Shown here piece by piece: positions 25,233 to 34,450 of a stretch of 56,902 bases of DNA. The notes beneath the pieces were generated by a model. The model was not told where the DNA came from. It did not search any database and saw only the letters and a program-made list of their open reading frames with translations. The DNA comes from Clostridium grantii DSM 8605 (GTDB lineage Bacteria > Bacillota > Clostridia > Clostridiales > Clostridiaceae). The stretch is from assembly GCF_900129965.1 (NCBI RefSeq), contig NZ_FQXM01000024.1:1-56902 (forward strand), given 5' to 3'. A program made the translations under genes and the position numbers. The first letter of the stretch is position 1. The number at the start of each line of letters is the position of its first letter.

Positions 25233-26147
25233 GTGATAGTAATTTTCTTTTTATTAACTATGGTATTATTTTCACTTTATGTAGTTCTAAAAATATTTGA
25301 AATTAATACAAAAACAAAAAAAAGGATAAAAACTTTTATAAACACAGAAAAATCAATTTATATAAAAGAAGAAACAAAGAGCAAAGATAATGTAAAAGAA
25401 ATTATGGAATATCTAAGAGATAAATTTAATATATACTTTGGTAAAAAGATTTCTTCAAATGAAGAGCAAAGTATAGATAAAAAACTAACTCAAGCAGGGA
25501 ATCCCTTTGGCATGAGTACTATTGATTTTCACATAATAAAGATTGGGTTAAGAGTATTATTACCAGTAATTTTTGCTCTTTATGGTAGATTATTAGATGT
25601 AGGTTTTGGTGGGGTTATTGTGCTGGCAGTAATAGGATTAAGTTTAGCCATAGTAATACCTAATTATTATTTGAATATAAAAATTAGAAAAAGATATAAG
25701 CAAGCCATTAGAGAATTACCGGATTTTCTTGATATTTTAACTGTTTGTCTTGAGGCTGGACTAGGATTTGATTCAGCGCTAAGCAAAGTTATATCAAAAA
25801 AAACAGGAGTTTTATCTAGTGAATTTCATATTTGCCTAGAAGAAATTCGTTTAGGCAAAACAAAAAAAGAGGCACTAACAAGAGTTAAAGAACGTCTTGA
25901 TTTTGATGAATTTAGATCTTTGATTAATAGTATACTTCAAGCAGAAAAACTAGGTATTAGTTTTGTTAAAATATTCAGGGTCAGGTCTCAAGAAGAAAGG
26001 GAAAAAAGAAAACAAAGAGCTGAGGAAGCTGCAATGAAAGCTCCAATCAAAATATTATTTCCTCTTGTTTTATTTATATTTCCCAGTTTATTTATTGTAT
26101 TGCTTGGCCCAGCTATCATACAATTGATATCAGAGTTTAGTAAGTGA
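25233..26147 (+). CDS. tadC: TadC-like inner-membrane platform protein
   Basis: 304 aa from GTG 25233, with AAGGAGGG upstream. A T2SSF domain shows 'LPDFLDILTVCLEAGLGFDSALSKV' and 'QAEKLGISFVKIFRVRSQEEREKRKQRAEEAAMKAPIKILFPLVLFIFPSLFIVLLGP', the standard TadC ending with two membrane helices. It is the last gene of the pilus operon and is followed by a terminator. Confidence 0.9.
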   Translation: MIVIFFLLTMVLFSLYVVLKIFEINTKTKKRIKTFINTEKSIYIKEETKSKDNVKEIMEYLRDKFNIYFGKKISSNEEQSIDKKLTQAGNPFGMSTIDFHIIKIGLRVLLPVIFALYGRLLDVGFGGVIVLAVIGLSLAIVIPNYYLNIKIRKRYKQAIRELPDFLDILTVCLEAGLGFDSALSKVISKKTGVLSSEFHICLEEIRLGKTKKEALTRVKERLDFDEFRSLINSILQAEKLGISFVKIFRVRSQEEREKRKQRAEEAAMKAPIKILFPLVLFIFPSLFIVLLGPAIIQLISEFSK

Positions 26148-26169
26148 TATTGAAATTTAATATTTTTAT

Positions 26170-26200
26170 AAAAAACAGCAGATTTTATTTGTTGTTTTTT
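26170..26200 (+). terminator. Terminator of the Tad operon
   Basis: AAAAAACAGCA pairs with TGTTGTTTTTT (11 bp, one G-U, 9-base loop), ending in T6. Confidence 0.85.
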
Positions 26201-26202
26201 GT

Positions 26203-26231
26203 TTGCATAAAAATATTTCTCATACTATAAT
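26203..26231 (+). promoter_or_regulatory. Sigma-A promoter of the sugar-sensing operon
   Basis: TTGCAT at 26203-26208, a 17-base spacer and TATAAT at 26226-26231, 60 bases before the start codon. Confidence 0.75.
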
Positions 26232-26291
26232 TATAAATAGAGTGAAAAATAATGTGCATATAAAAAAGAATTTAACATAAGGATGAATACA

Positions 26292-27311
26292 ATGAGAAAA
26301 CGTTTAATTAATATAATAACATTTATACTAGTTGTAATCTTAACCGGTATAGGAGTAGCATCTATATTTAATTCCGCAAAACTTAGTCGGGATACAATAA
26401 CTAATTTGAATTTCACCAAAGAAAATCCTCCTTTGTATCATTTCATGGTTATAGTAGATGGAGCCGATGAAAGTTATGTTGAGAAGTTTAAAAAAGGTAT
26501 TACAGAGGCTTGTTTAGATAATTCTGTTGCTTTTGAGTTTTGGGATTTTAAAGGGGATGGGAAAGAAGATAAGATTTTAAGACAGTTTGATATTGCTATT
26601 GAGTCAAAGGTTGATGGCATAATCATTCAGCCCTTTGAAGATGATAGATTTGATGAAATTTTAAAAAAAGCAAATGATAGAAATATACCAACTATTACAA
26701 TTGATATTGATATTCCTACAAAAGAGAAAGTTTCTTTTATTAGTTTTAATAGATACCAAATCAGTACTGAAATAGGTAAATTATTAAATAGTGAATTGAA
26801 TGAAAAATCTATTGAAACAGGAACTATTGTTGTAATTCAAAATGATCAAAATTATAATTATGATGAAGTTATAGCTTTAAATGAACAATTAGATGATAAA
26901 TACATTATTAAAGCAGAGGAACTAAATTATTCAGGGGAAAATGCTTTGAATGCGGGGGGACTTACTAGAAATATAATTGATAAATATGAAGATTTAGTGG
27001 GAATTATATGTTCTAGTGGAGAAGAAACTTTGGGAGCTATTCAAGCATTAAAAGATACAAATAAAATAAATGATGTGGTGGTATTTGGTTTTGATAATTC
27101 AAAAGAAATATTGGATTATATAGATAGAGAAGTAATACTGGCAACAATTGTAGCACAAAATGAAAAGCTAGGATATGAAGCAATAGATAATATGGTTAAA
27201 CATAATAAGGGTGAGTTTGTTTCTATGTATAATGATATTTCTATTGAAATTATAACAAAAGAAAATTTAAAAGATTATATCCTTGAATCGGGTGAAAAAA
27301 ATGATAATTAA
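26292..27311 (+). CDS. Membrane-anchored sugar-binding sensor protein
   Basis: About 339 aa. An N-terminal transmembrane segment (about residues 5-25, uncleaved, no lipobox Cys) is followed by a periplasmic-binding-protein-I-type domain: 'MVIVDGADESYVEKFKKGITEA', 'VDGIIIQPFEDDRFDEIL', 'NIPTITIDIDIP', 'VVFGFDNSKEILDYI'. I infer that it senses a sugar outside the cell and signals to the histidine kinase encoded next; clostridial XylFII-LytS systems work in this way. ATG 26292 is preferred to 26283, because TAAGGA abuts the latter. It overlaps the kinase gene by 11 bases. Confidence 0.82.
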   Translation: MRKRLINIITFILVVILTGIGVASIFNSAKLSRDTITNLNFTKENPPLYHFMVIVDGADESYVEKFKKGITEACLDNSVAFEFWDFKGDGKEDKILRQFDIAIESKVDGIIIQPFEDDRFDEILKKANDRNIPTITIDIDIPTKEKVSFISFNRYQISTEIGKLLNSELNEKSIETGTIVVIQNDQNYNYDEVIALNEQLDDKYIIKAEELNYSGENALNAGGLTRNIIDKYEDLVGIICSSGEETLGAIQALKDTNKINDVVVFGFDNSKEILDYIDREVILATIVAQNEKLGYEAIDNMVKHNKGEFVSMYNDISIEIITKENLKDYILESGEKNDN

Positions 27312-28830
27312 AAAAGTATTCTTAAAGAAAATCAACTCCATAAAAATAAAAACTACTTTTTATTACATTATTATGATTGTTTTTATGAGTATTATAAGCA
27401 TATATTCCTTGAGTATTACTAATAAGTATAAAGAACAAATAGATTCCTTATTTGCTAGAAATCTTATTTTGAATAATCTCTCAAATCAATTAACATTAGT
27501 GGATAAAGAATTAGTTATGTATTTATCTACTAAAAATTCAACAAACTTAAATAATTATATGAGAAATGCAGATGAGCTACAAAATATTGCAGGAAAGCTT
27601 TCAAATCAGGTTGTAAATTATACGGAAGAAGAGTTAATGTTTAAAGATATTGAGAATATGGTGAATAGTTATATTGCTCAAACAGAAAAAGCCGTATATG
27701 AGAAAAGAAAAACTGATATAGCAGCTTATACTAAAACATATAATGATTTATTAAACACAATGAGCTATATATCTGATTATATTTCAGAGCTAAATAATAG
27801 ACAACTTTATAGAAATGCATCTAATTATACATACATGTCTAAACAAATTTCAATGGCTAATGTTTTTAATTTAGGATTAATTATTGATTTGATTTTCCTT
27901 TCTATCGTATTGGTTTATAGAATGACTAATAACATGATTAAACCATTAATAAAACTATCTCACTCAGCAGAGGATATTTCAAAAGGTAATTTTGAAACAA
28001 AAGAAGTTATAGTTCAAACTAACGATGAAATAGAAATTCTTTCAAATGCTTTTAATAAAATGAAGAAAAGTATTCATGCTTATATTGAAGAGTTAAAAGA
28101 AAAAGCATCTATGGAAGTGAAAATTAAAGATCAAGAAATGGAAAATTTTAAAATGCAAAGTCTTTTGGACAAAGCACGTTTATATGCATTGCAGTCGCAA
28201 ATGGATCCACATTTTTTATTTAACACCATAAATGCAGCAGTACAATTATCTGTTATGGAAGGTGCTGATAATACAGGTGAGTTTTTGGAAAGAATGGCTA
28301 GAGTTTTTAGATATAATATAAAGCAAATTGATTCAGAAGTAACTATATCTCAGGAAATTGAGAATATAAAAGATTATTATGAATTGCTTAATGTACGCTT
28401 TGGAGATTTAATTGAGTTTCATTTTGAAATAGATGAAAGTGGATTAGAATTCAAAATGCCACCGTTGATAATACAGCCAATTGTTGAAAATGCTTATATA
28501 CATGGATTAAGTAAAAAAGAAGAGGGAGGGAATATTTGTATAAAAGTAATAAATAAGTTAGCAGAAACAGAAATTATAGTAGAAGACGATGGTGTAGGAA
28601 TGCCGGAAGAAACAATAGATCTTATATTAAATATAGATAATATTAAAACACCAAAGAATGAATTTAAGTATAAATCCACTAAAGAATCCCCACAAATTGG
28701 AATGAATAATGTTATTAACAGGTTGGAATTGTTTTTTAAAGAAAAAAACCTTGTTAAAATTTCAAGTACCCAGGGCATTGGGACAAAAGTAATTATTTCA
28801 ATTCCGCATAGTAAAGGAGATTTAAAATGA
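27301..28830 (+). CDS. Sensor histidine kinase (YesM/LytS type)
   Basis: About 509 aa. Transmembrane helices at about residues 17-38 and 190-210 flank an extracytoplasmic helical domain. Then come a HAMP domain ('NNMIKPLIKLSHSAEDISKGNF'), the His_kinase domain with the phospho-accepting His in 'SQMDPHFLFNTINAAV' and an HATPase domain ('PLIIQPIVENAYIHGL', 'VEDDGVGMPEE'). ATG 27301 follows GGGTG. The stop overlaps the start of the response regulator (ATGA). It should phosphorylate that regulator in response to the flanking binding proteins. Confidence 0.9.
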   Translation: MIIKKVFLKKINSIKIKTTFYYIIMIVFMSIISIYSLSITNKYKEQIDSLFARNLILNNLSNQLTLVDKELVMYLSTKNSTNLNNYMRNADELQNIAGKLSNQVVNYTEEELMFKDIENMVNSYIAQTEKAVYEKRKTDIAAYTKTYNDLLNTMSYISDYISELNNRQLYRNASNYTYMSKQISMANVFNLGLIIDLIFLSIVLVYRMTNNMIKPLIKLSHSAEDISKGNFETKEVIVQTNDEIEILSNAFNKMKKSIHAYIEELKEKASMEVKIKDQEMENFKMQSLLDKARLYALQSQMDPHFLFNTINAAVQLSVMEGADNTGEFLERMARVFRYNIKQIDSEVTISQEIENIKDYYELLNVRFGDLIEFHFEIDESGLEFKMPPLIIQPIVENAYIHGLSKKEEGGNICIKVINKLAETEIIVEDDGVGMPEETIDLILNIDNIKTPKNEFKYKSTKESPQIGMNNVINRLELFFKEKNLVKISSTQGIGTKVIISIPHSKGDLK

Positions 28831-30386
28831 TAAAAATAATGATTGTAGATGATGAACTTATTGTAAGAAATGGATTGAAGTTTATAATTGAGACAGAGTT
28901 TTCAGATGTTTTAAAGATAGTTGCCATAGCAAAAACAGGGAGAGAAGCTATTGAATTATTTGAACAAGAAAGACCGTTGATTGTATTAATGGATATTCAA
29001 ATCCCAGGCATAAATGGAATAGAGGCTATTAAAGAAATAAAAAACATCAATCCTAAAATAAAATCCGTAATCATTTCAGCTTATGAGCAATTTGAATACG
29101 CTAAACAAGCTTTGGATATTAAGGTTTATGATTATTTATTAAAACCTATTACAAAAGACAAATTAAAAACTGTATTAAATAAAATCATACTAGAGATTGA
29201 AAAAGAAAAAGAATTAAAAAGAAAAGAAATTGATATAAAAGAAAAATTAGATAAAACAACTTCTATACTTGAATATGGATATATAAATTCAATTATAATG
29301 AATACTCATTTTACAGAGGAAATTGAGGACTACCATAATTTATTAAATATAAGAAAAGATTATGGTTATATTATGATAATTGAATTTCAAGAAGAAGTAA
29401 TATTGGCGGACTTAGAAAGCAGAATAAGAAATTCTATTAAATACAAGTGTAAAGCAGTGGTAGGGCCACTTATGGGAAATCGTATAATTATTTCTGTTCA
29501 CGAAGATGAAAGTATAAGTAATAGTGAGCAAAAGAAAAATATTATTCGTTTGGCAGAAGAAATTCAACGAAATCTAAGAAATATTTTAAATGCGGATATA
29601 AAGATAGGTATTGGAAATTGCTATAAAATTGATAATTTTAATTCATCTTATCAAGAAGCTATTAAAGCTTTAAGATTAACTGAAAAAAGAAGAGTTTTAC
29701 ATATTGAAGATGTTGTAGAAAGTTTTGAATTAAAGGATTCAAGTACATATATTCATTTAAAGAATGATGAAGAATCTATTGTTAATAGTATAAAAGAGGG
29801 TAATATTTGCGAAGTAGAAAGGAAAATGAAAAACTTTTTTGATAAAATATATAAATGTTACGGAAATAATGAAAAAGCTATAAAAAACATAATCATGGAG
29901 CTTATGGTGTTGATTAGAATGACTGCTTATAGGGAGGGAATCATAAGTAAAGAAAATAATCAAGCAACTTATATGGATGACTTAAAAAATCTCAAAGAGC
30001 AGCATAATCTAAAAAATTGGTGTATTGCAAAAACCAAAAAAATAACAGAGGCTATTAGATTACAGAAAGAAAATAATACTTCCGGATTAATATCCGAGGC
30101 AAAAGATTATATAAAACAGAATTATAATGAAGAACTTCATTTAAAGGATGTAGCTATGGCGATATGTATCAGTCCACAATATTTAAGTAAAATATTTAAA
30201 GATGAAGTAGGAGTAAATTTTATAGATTATTTGACAACAGTAAGAATTGAAGAAGCTAAAAAAATGCTTAAGGAACAAAATATATCAATAAAAGAAATAT
30301 GTTTTAAGATTGGATACAACGATCCAAATTATTTTAGTAGATTATTCAAAAAAATAGTGGGGGTATCACCAACGGAATATATTTAA
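28827..30386 (+). CDS. YesN-type response regulator with AraC DNA-binding domain
   Basis: 519 aa. The receiver domain has acidic residues at 9-10 and phospho-accepting Asp in 'VLMDIQIPG' (about residue 55), with 'ISAYEQFEYAKQALDIKVYDYLLKPI' at its end. A long linker follows, then a C-terminal AraC helix-turn-helix pair: 'HLKDVAMAICISPQYLSKIFK' and 'SIKEICFKIGYNDPNYFSRLFKKIVGVSPTEY'. The downstream sugar ABC operon, whose promoter has a weak -35, is the likely target. Confidence 0.92.
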   Translation: MIKIMIVDDELIVRNGLKFIIETEFSDVLKIVAIAKTGREAIELFEQERPLIVLMDIQIPGINGIEAIKEIKNINPKIKSVIISAYEQFEYAKQALDIKVYDYLLKPITKDKLKTVLNKIILEIEKEKELKRKEIDIKEKLDKTTSILEYGYINSIIMNTHFTEEIEDYHNLLNIRKDYGYIMIIEFQEEVILADLESRIRNSIKYKCKAVVGPLMGNRIIISVHEDESISNSEQKKNIIRLAEEIQRNLRNILNADIKIGIGNCYKIDNFNSSYQEAIKALRLTEKRRVLHIEDVVESFELKDSSTYIHLKNDEESIVNSIKEGNICEVERKMKNFFDKIYKCYGNNEKAIKNIIMELMVLIRMTAYREGIISKENNQATYMDDLKNLKEQHNLKNWCIAKTKKITEAIRLQKENNTSGLISEAKDYIKQNYNEELHLKDVAMAICISPQYLSKIFKDEVGVNFIDYLTTVRIEEAKKMLKEQNISIKEICFKIGYNDPNYFSRLFKKIVGVSPTEYI

Positions 30387-30400
30387 GGAGATGGTGAAGT

Positions 30401-31456
30401 ATGTTTCAATTTAAAGAAAAAATATCAATTAAAATTATGGGTATTATTATTTTATTACTTTTAATTATAACAGCAATAAGGATTGTCACTAAAGATGGGA
30501 ATAATAAAACAAATACTGAAACAGAAGATTATAAACCAATGATAGGCATAAGCGCAGATTCTTTAGTAATAGAAAGATGGCAAAGAGATGTAGAAATTTT
30601 AAAAAATAAGGGTGAGGAAGCGGGCTATAATGTAGAAGTAGTTAATGCTTATGAGGATGCAGATAAACAAAAACAGCAAATAAAATCTCTCATAGAACAA
30701 AAAGCAAAAGTTATTTTTATTATTGCTTATGACAAAGATTCTCTTAGTGAAGTCATTGAAGAAGCAAGAAGAAAAAATATAATAATTATTTCTTATGATA
30801 GACTTATCAGAAATGCAAATGTAGATGCTTATGTTTCCTTTGATAATGTGGCAGTAGGAGAATATATGGCTAAAGCATTAGTAGAGAAAGTTCCAAAGGG
30901 GAATTATGTTATTATTAACGGTTCTTCAAAAGATAATAATTCTACAATGTTTAATGAAGGCTACTATAATATTTTACAAGAATATATTGATAAAGAGGAT
31001 ATAAAAATAGTTAAAGAAGTATGGGCGGAAGATTGGAGAGAGGAGTTTGCTTATGATGCGGTAAGTGAACTACTTGAAGAAGGAATTAAAATAGATGGGA
31101 TTATTGGTGCTAATGATAGATTGGCGGAAAGTTCTATAAGTGTTTTATCTGAATACGGTTTAGTGGGTAAAGTTCCTGTGGTTGGGCATGATGCAGATAT
31201 CAGTGCTTGTCAAAATATTATAGAAGGAAAGCAATTAATGACTGTATATAAACCAATAAAAAATTTGGCAGAGGGAGCTTTTAAAGTAGCTATGAGTTTG
31301 CTAGCCAAGCAAGACCAGAAATCAGAAGAAACAATATTTGATGGAACTTATGATGTTCCATATTTTAAATTTGATGCAATACCAGTAGATGCTAGTAATA
31401 TGAAAGAAACTGTTATTGCAGACCTATTCCATAAAGAAGAAGACATATATAGATAG
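30401..31456 (+). CDS. Second membrane-anchored sugar-binding protein (XylF-like)
   Basis: 351 aa with an N-terminal transmembrane anchor (about residues 10-30) and no lipobox. The binding domain is of the XylF/ChvE type: 'IGISADSLVIERWQRDVEIL', 'VIFIIAYDKDSLSEVIEEAR', 'IIISYDRLIRNANVDAYVSFDNVAVGEYMA', 'IIGANDRLAESSISVL', 'VVGHDADISACQNIIEGKQLMTVYKP'. It resembles the transporter's own lipoprotein (31634) but is anchored, so a sensor role with the kinase is likely. AAGGAGATGGTGAAGT precedes the ATG, and it lies 14 bases after the regulator gene. Confidence 0.85.
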   Translation: MFQFKEKISIKIMGIIILLLLIITAIRIVTKDGNNKTNTETEDYKPMIGISADSLVIERWQRDVEILKNKGEEAGYNVEVVNAYEDADKQKQQIKSLIEQKAKVIFIIAYDKDSLSEVIEEARRKNIIIISYDRLIRNANVDAYVSFDNVAVGEYMAKALVEKVPKGNYVIINGSSKDNNSTMFNEGYYNILQEYIDKEDIKIVKEVWAEDWREEFAYDAVSELLEEGIKIDGIIGANDRLAESSISVLSEYGLVGKVPVVGHDADISACQNIIEGKQLMTVYKPIKNLAEGAFKVAMSLLAKQDQKSEETIFDGTYDVPYFKFDAIPVDASNMKETVIADLFHKEEDIYR

Positions 31457-31468
31457 AAGGAAAAATTT

Positions 31469-31513
31469 AAAGCATAGTAAAATATTAATATTAATATTTT
31501 GCTATGCTTTTTT
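31469..31513 (+). terminator. Terminator of the sensor operon
   Basis: AAAGCATAG pairs with CTATGCTTT, with an additional AAAATATT/AATATTTT inner helix, followed by T6. Confidence 0.85.
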
Positions 31514-31564
31514 AGTTATACTCAAAAATTATAAAAAAGTGAAGAATAGCATAAAGATAATCCA

Positions 31565-31593
31565 TTCAACAAACGTTTACAAAAGGATATAAT
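31565..31593 (+). promoter_or_regulatory. Probable activator-dependent promoter of the sugar ABC operon
   Basis: TATAAT at 31588-31593 with only TTCAAC at the -35 position (17-base spacer). The spacer holds AAACGTTTAC, half of a CcpA cre-like site. A weak -35 fits activation by the upstream AraC-type regulator. Confidence 0.45.
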
Positions 31594-31633
31594 TTCATTG
31601 TAGTTAAATTTATTAACAGGGGGTATTTATTAA

Positions 31634-32701
31634 ATGAAAAAGATTACATCAATTTTAATGGTAGCAGTACTTATGTTTGCTTTAGTTGTAGGGACAGGTT
31701 GTGCGAAAACTAGCGACAATATGATAGGTGTTGCTATGCCGACAAAATCTTTACAACGTTGGAATCAAGATGGTGCAAATATGAAAGAAAAACTTGAAGC
31801 AGCTGGATATGATGTAGTATTAGAATATGCAGATAATAAAGTTGAACAACAAGTATCTCAAATTGAAAATATGATTACAAAAGGTTGTAAAGTAATCGTT
31901 ATCGCATCAATAGATGGAACAGCTTTAAAAGGTGTTTTAGAGCAAGCAGCAAAAGAAGATATAAAAATTATCGCTTATGATCGTTTGATAACTGATTCTG
32001 AAAATGTTGATTATTATGCAACATTTGATAATTACTTAGTTGGGCAAATTCAAGGCGAATATATAGTTAAAGCATTAGATCTTAAAAATCAAGCTGGTCC
32101 ATTTAACATGGAAGTATTTGGTGGATCTCCAGACGATAACAATGCATATTTCTTTAATGGTGGAGCAATGGATACATTAAAACCATTTATAGAAGAAGGT
32201 AAATTAGTAATAAATTCTGGACAAGTAGAAATGGAACAAATAGCTATTCAAGGATGGAAACCAGAAGGCGCTCAAGAAAGAATGGATAACTTATTAACAG
32301 CTAATTATGCTGATAAAAATGTTGATGTAGTTTTATCTCCAAATGATAGTTTAGCTCAAGGTATTGTTGCATCATTAAAAGCGGCAGGATACGGTTCAGG
32401 AAGCAAACCATACCCAATATTAACTGGACAAGATTGTGATACAACAAACGTTAAAATGTTAATTGCTGGAGAGCAATCAATGTCAATCTTCAAAGATACA
32501 AGAACATTAGCAGATCAAGTTGTTGAAATGGTTAAAGCAATAGTAGAAGGTAAAGAAGTTCCTGTAAATGATACAGAAACATATGACAATGGAGTTAAAG
32601 TTGTACCTTCATTCTTATGTGAGCCAGTATTTGCTGATAAAGATAACTATAAAGCAATATTAATAGATTCAGGATATTACACTGAAGACCAAATAAAATA
32701 A
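31634..32701 (+). CDS. Sugar ABC transporter substrate-binding lipoprotein (ChvE/XylF-like)
   Basis: A 355-aa lipoprotein: basic N-terminus, hydrophobic core and lipobox V-V-G-T-G-C with Cys23. The mature domain is of the multiple-sugar-binding (ChvE) kind: 'IGVAMPTKSLQRWNQDGANMKEKLEAAGYDV', 'KVIVIASIDGTAL', 'IIAYDRLITDSENVDYYATFDNYLVG', 'VLSPNDSLAQGIVASLK', 'TGQDCDTTNVKMLIAGEQSMSIFKDTR'. It should bind xylose or a similar aldose outside the cell and deliver it to the two downstream components. Codon use looks that of a highly expressed gene. A hairpin follows the stop. Confidence 0.9.
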   Translation: MKKITSILMVAVLMFALVVGTGCAKTSDNMIGVAMPTKSLQRWNQDGANMKEKLEAAGYDVVLEYADNKVEQQVSQIENMITKGCKVIVIASIDGTALKGVLEQAAKEDIKIIAYDRLITDSENVDYYATFDNYLVGQIQGEYIVKALDLKNQAGPFNMEVFGGSPDDNNAYFFNGGAMDTLKPFIEEGKLVINSGQVEMEQIAIQGWKPEGAQERMDNLLTANYADKNVDVVLSPNDSLAQGIVASLKAAGYGSGSKPYPILTGQDCDTTNVKMLIAGEQSMSIFKDTRTLADQVVEMVKAIVEGKEVPVNDTETYDNGVKVVPSFLCEPVFADKDNYKAILIDSGYYTEDQIK

Positions 32702-32733
32702 TCCTCTTGTCACAAATATAATCTCAACTATAT

Positions 32734-32760
32734 AAGCTGTGGTACAAAATATCACAGCTT
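32734..32760 (+). other. Hairpin between binding-protein and ATPase genes
   Basis: AAGCTGTG pairs with CACAGCTT around an 11-base loop, without a T run. Such hairpins commonly stabilise the abundant binding-protein message relative to the rest of the operon. Confidence 0.55.
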
Positions 32761-32888
32761 ATTATTAAAACTAAAGACATACCACTTCAACTATAAATGT
32801 ATTCAAGTTTAAAACTCATAAATACCTGAGATTTTGACATGAATAAATTAAGTTTACGTAAGGTATGCCTATAAAAGGAGTATTTCAT

Positions 32889-34436
32889 ATGTCTAACAAT
32901 ATTCTTGAAATGAAAGATATTATAAAAGAGTTTCCGGGAGTTAAAGCATTAAATCATGTTAATTTTAAAGTGGAAAAAGGGCAAATACATGCTTTAGTAG
33001 GAGAAAACGGTGCAGGTAAATCCACTCTTATGAAGGTTTTAAGTGGTATATATCCTTATGGAGAATACACTGGGGATATTATATATGAAGGAGAAGTATG
33101 TCAGTTTAAAAATATTAGAGATAGTGAAGCAAAAGGCATAGTTATTATTCATCAAGAATTAGCTTTAAGTCCTTATTTAACTATAGCTGAAAATATATTT
33201 CTTGGAAATGAGCAACAAAAAAAAGGAATTATTAATTGGGACAATACAAATAAAGAAGCAGCAAAATTAATGAAAAAAGTAGGTCTTAATATTCCTCACG
33301 ATTTATTGGTTAAAGATATTGGAGTTGGTCATCAACAATTAGTAGAAATCGCAAAAGCTTTAGGAAAGAATGTTAAACTTTTAATTTTAGATGAGCCTAC
33401 AGCGGCTTTAAATGATGAGGATTCAGACAATCTATTGGAATTATTGATTGATTTAAATAAAGAACAAGGAATAACAAGTATTATTATTTCTCATAAATTA
33501 AATGAAGTTACAAAGGTATCGGACAAGATTACAGTATTACGTGATGGTGCTACTATAGAAACATTAATAAAAAGTGAAAATAATATTTCGGAAAATAGAA
33601 TAATTAAAGGGATGGTTGGTAGAGAGTTAGTAGACAGATATCCAAAACGTGACCCTAAAATCGGAGAAATTGCTTTTGAAGTGAAAGATTGGTATGTTTA
33701 TGATCCTTTAGACGAAGAAAAATTAAGACTTAAAAATATTAATTTCAATGTTAGAAAAGGCGAAATTGTTGGTATTGCTGGATTAATGGGTGCTGGTAGA
33801 ACAGAACTTGCTATGAGTATATTTGGACGTGCTTACGGTAAAAACATCAAAGGAACAATCATAAAAGATGGAAGAGAAGTAAATCTTCATGATGTACCTA
33901 CTGCAATAAAAGAGGGCTTGGCTTATTTAACTGAGGATAGAAAAGAAGCGGGACTTGTATTAATTGATGATATTAAAAATAATATTACACTTGCTAATCT
34001 AAACAGTATTAGTAAACATGGTGTTGTTAATAATAACGTGGAAATTAAAATAGCAGAAGATTATAGAGAAAAATTAAGAATAAAATCCTCCAGCATTTCC
34101 CAAAAGACAGGTAATTTATCAGGGGGAAATCAACAAAAGGTTATTATTGCTAAATGGTTATTTTCTGAACCAGATGTATTGTTCTTAGATGAGCCTACTA
34201 GAGGAATAGATGTAGGAGCTAAATATGAGATATATAATATCATTAATGAATTAGCTGAACAAGGTAAATGTGTTGTTGTAATATCATCTGAATTACCTGA
34301 AATCTTAGGAATCTCAGATCGTGTGTATATTATGAATGAGGGTGAAATGGTTGGTGAAATGCCAAGAAAAGAAGCTTCACCAGAAAGTATTATGAAATGT
34401 ATTATTCAAAGTACAAATAAAAAGAAAGCAATATAG
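32889..34436 (+). CDS. Sugar ABC transporter ATP-binding protein (XylG/MmsA-like)
   Basis: About 515 aa with two fused nucleotide-binding domains. The first has 'GENGAGKST' (about residue 39), 'HQQLVEIAKAL' and 'LLILDEPTAAL'. The second has the degenerate 'GLMGAGRTE' P-loop typical of this family, with 'LSGGNQQKVIIAKWL' and 'VLFLDEPTRGIDVG'. ATG 32889 is chosen because AAAAGGAG precedes it; ATG 32865 lies upstream of that site. It energises the permease encoded 14 bases downstream. Confidence 0.93.
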   Translation: MSNNILEMKDIIKEFPGVKALNHVNFKVEKGQIHALVGENGAGKSTLMKVLSGIYPYGEYTGDIIYEGEVCQFKNIRDSEAKGIVIIHQELALSPYLTIAENIFLGNEQQKKGIINWDNTNKEAAKLMKKVGLNIPHDLLVKDIGVGHQQLVEIAKALGKNVKLLILDEPTAALNDEDSDNLLELLIDLNKEQGITSIIISHKLNEVTKVSDKITVLRDGATIETLIKSENNISENRIIKGMVGRELVDRYPKRDPKIGEIAFEVKDWYVYDPLDEEKLRLKNINFNVRKGEIVGIAGLMGAGRTELAMSIFGRAYGKNIKGTIIKDGREVNLHDVPTAIKEGLAYLTEDRKEAGLVLIDDIKNNITLANLNSISKHGVVNNNVEIKIAEDYREKLRIKSSSISQKTGNLSGGNQQKVIIAKWLFSEPDVLFLDEPTRGIDVGAKYEIYNIINELAEQGKCVVVISSELPEILGISDRVYIMNEGEMVGEMPRKEASPESIMKCIIQSTNKKKAI

Positions 34437-34450
34437 GGAGGATAATAAAT

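Noticed and set aside
31571..31586. Full CcpA cre site in the sugar operon promoter
   Set aside because: Only the right half matches; the TG of the left half is missing.
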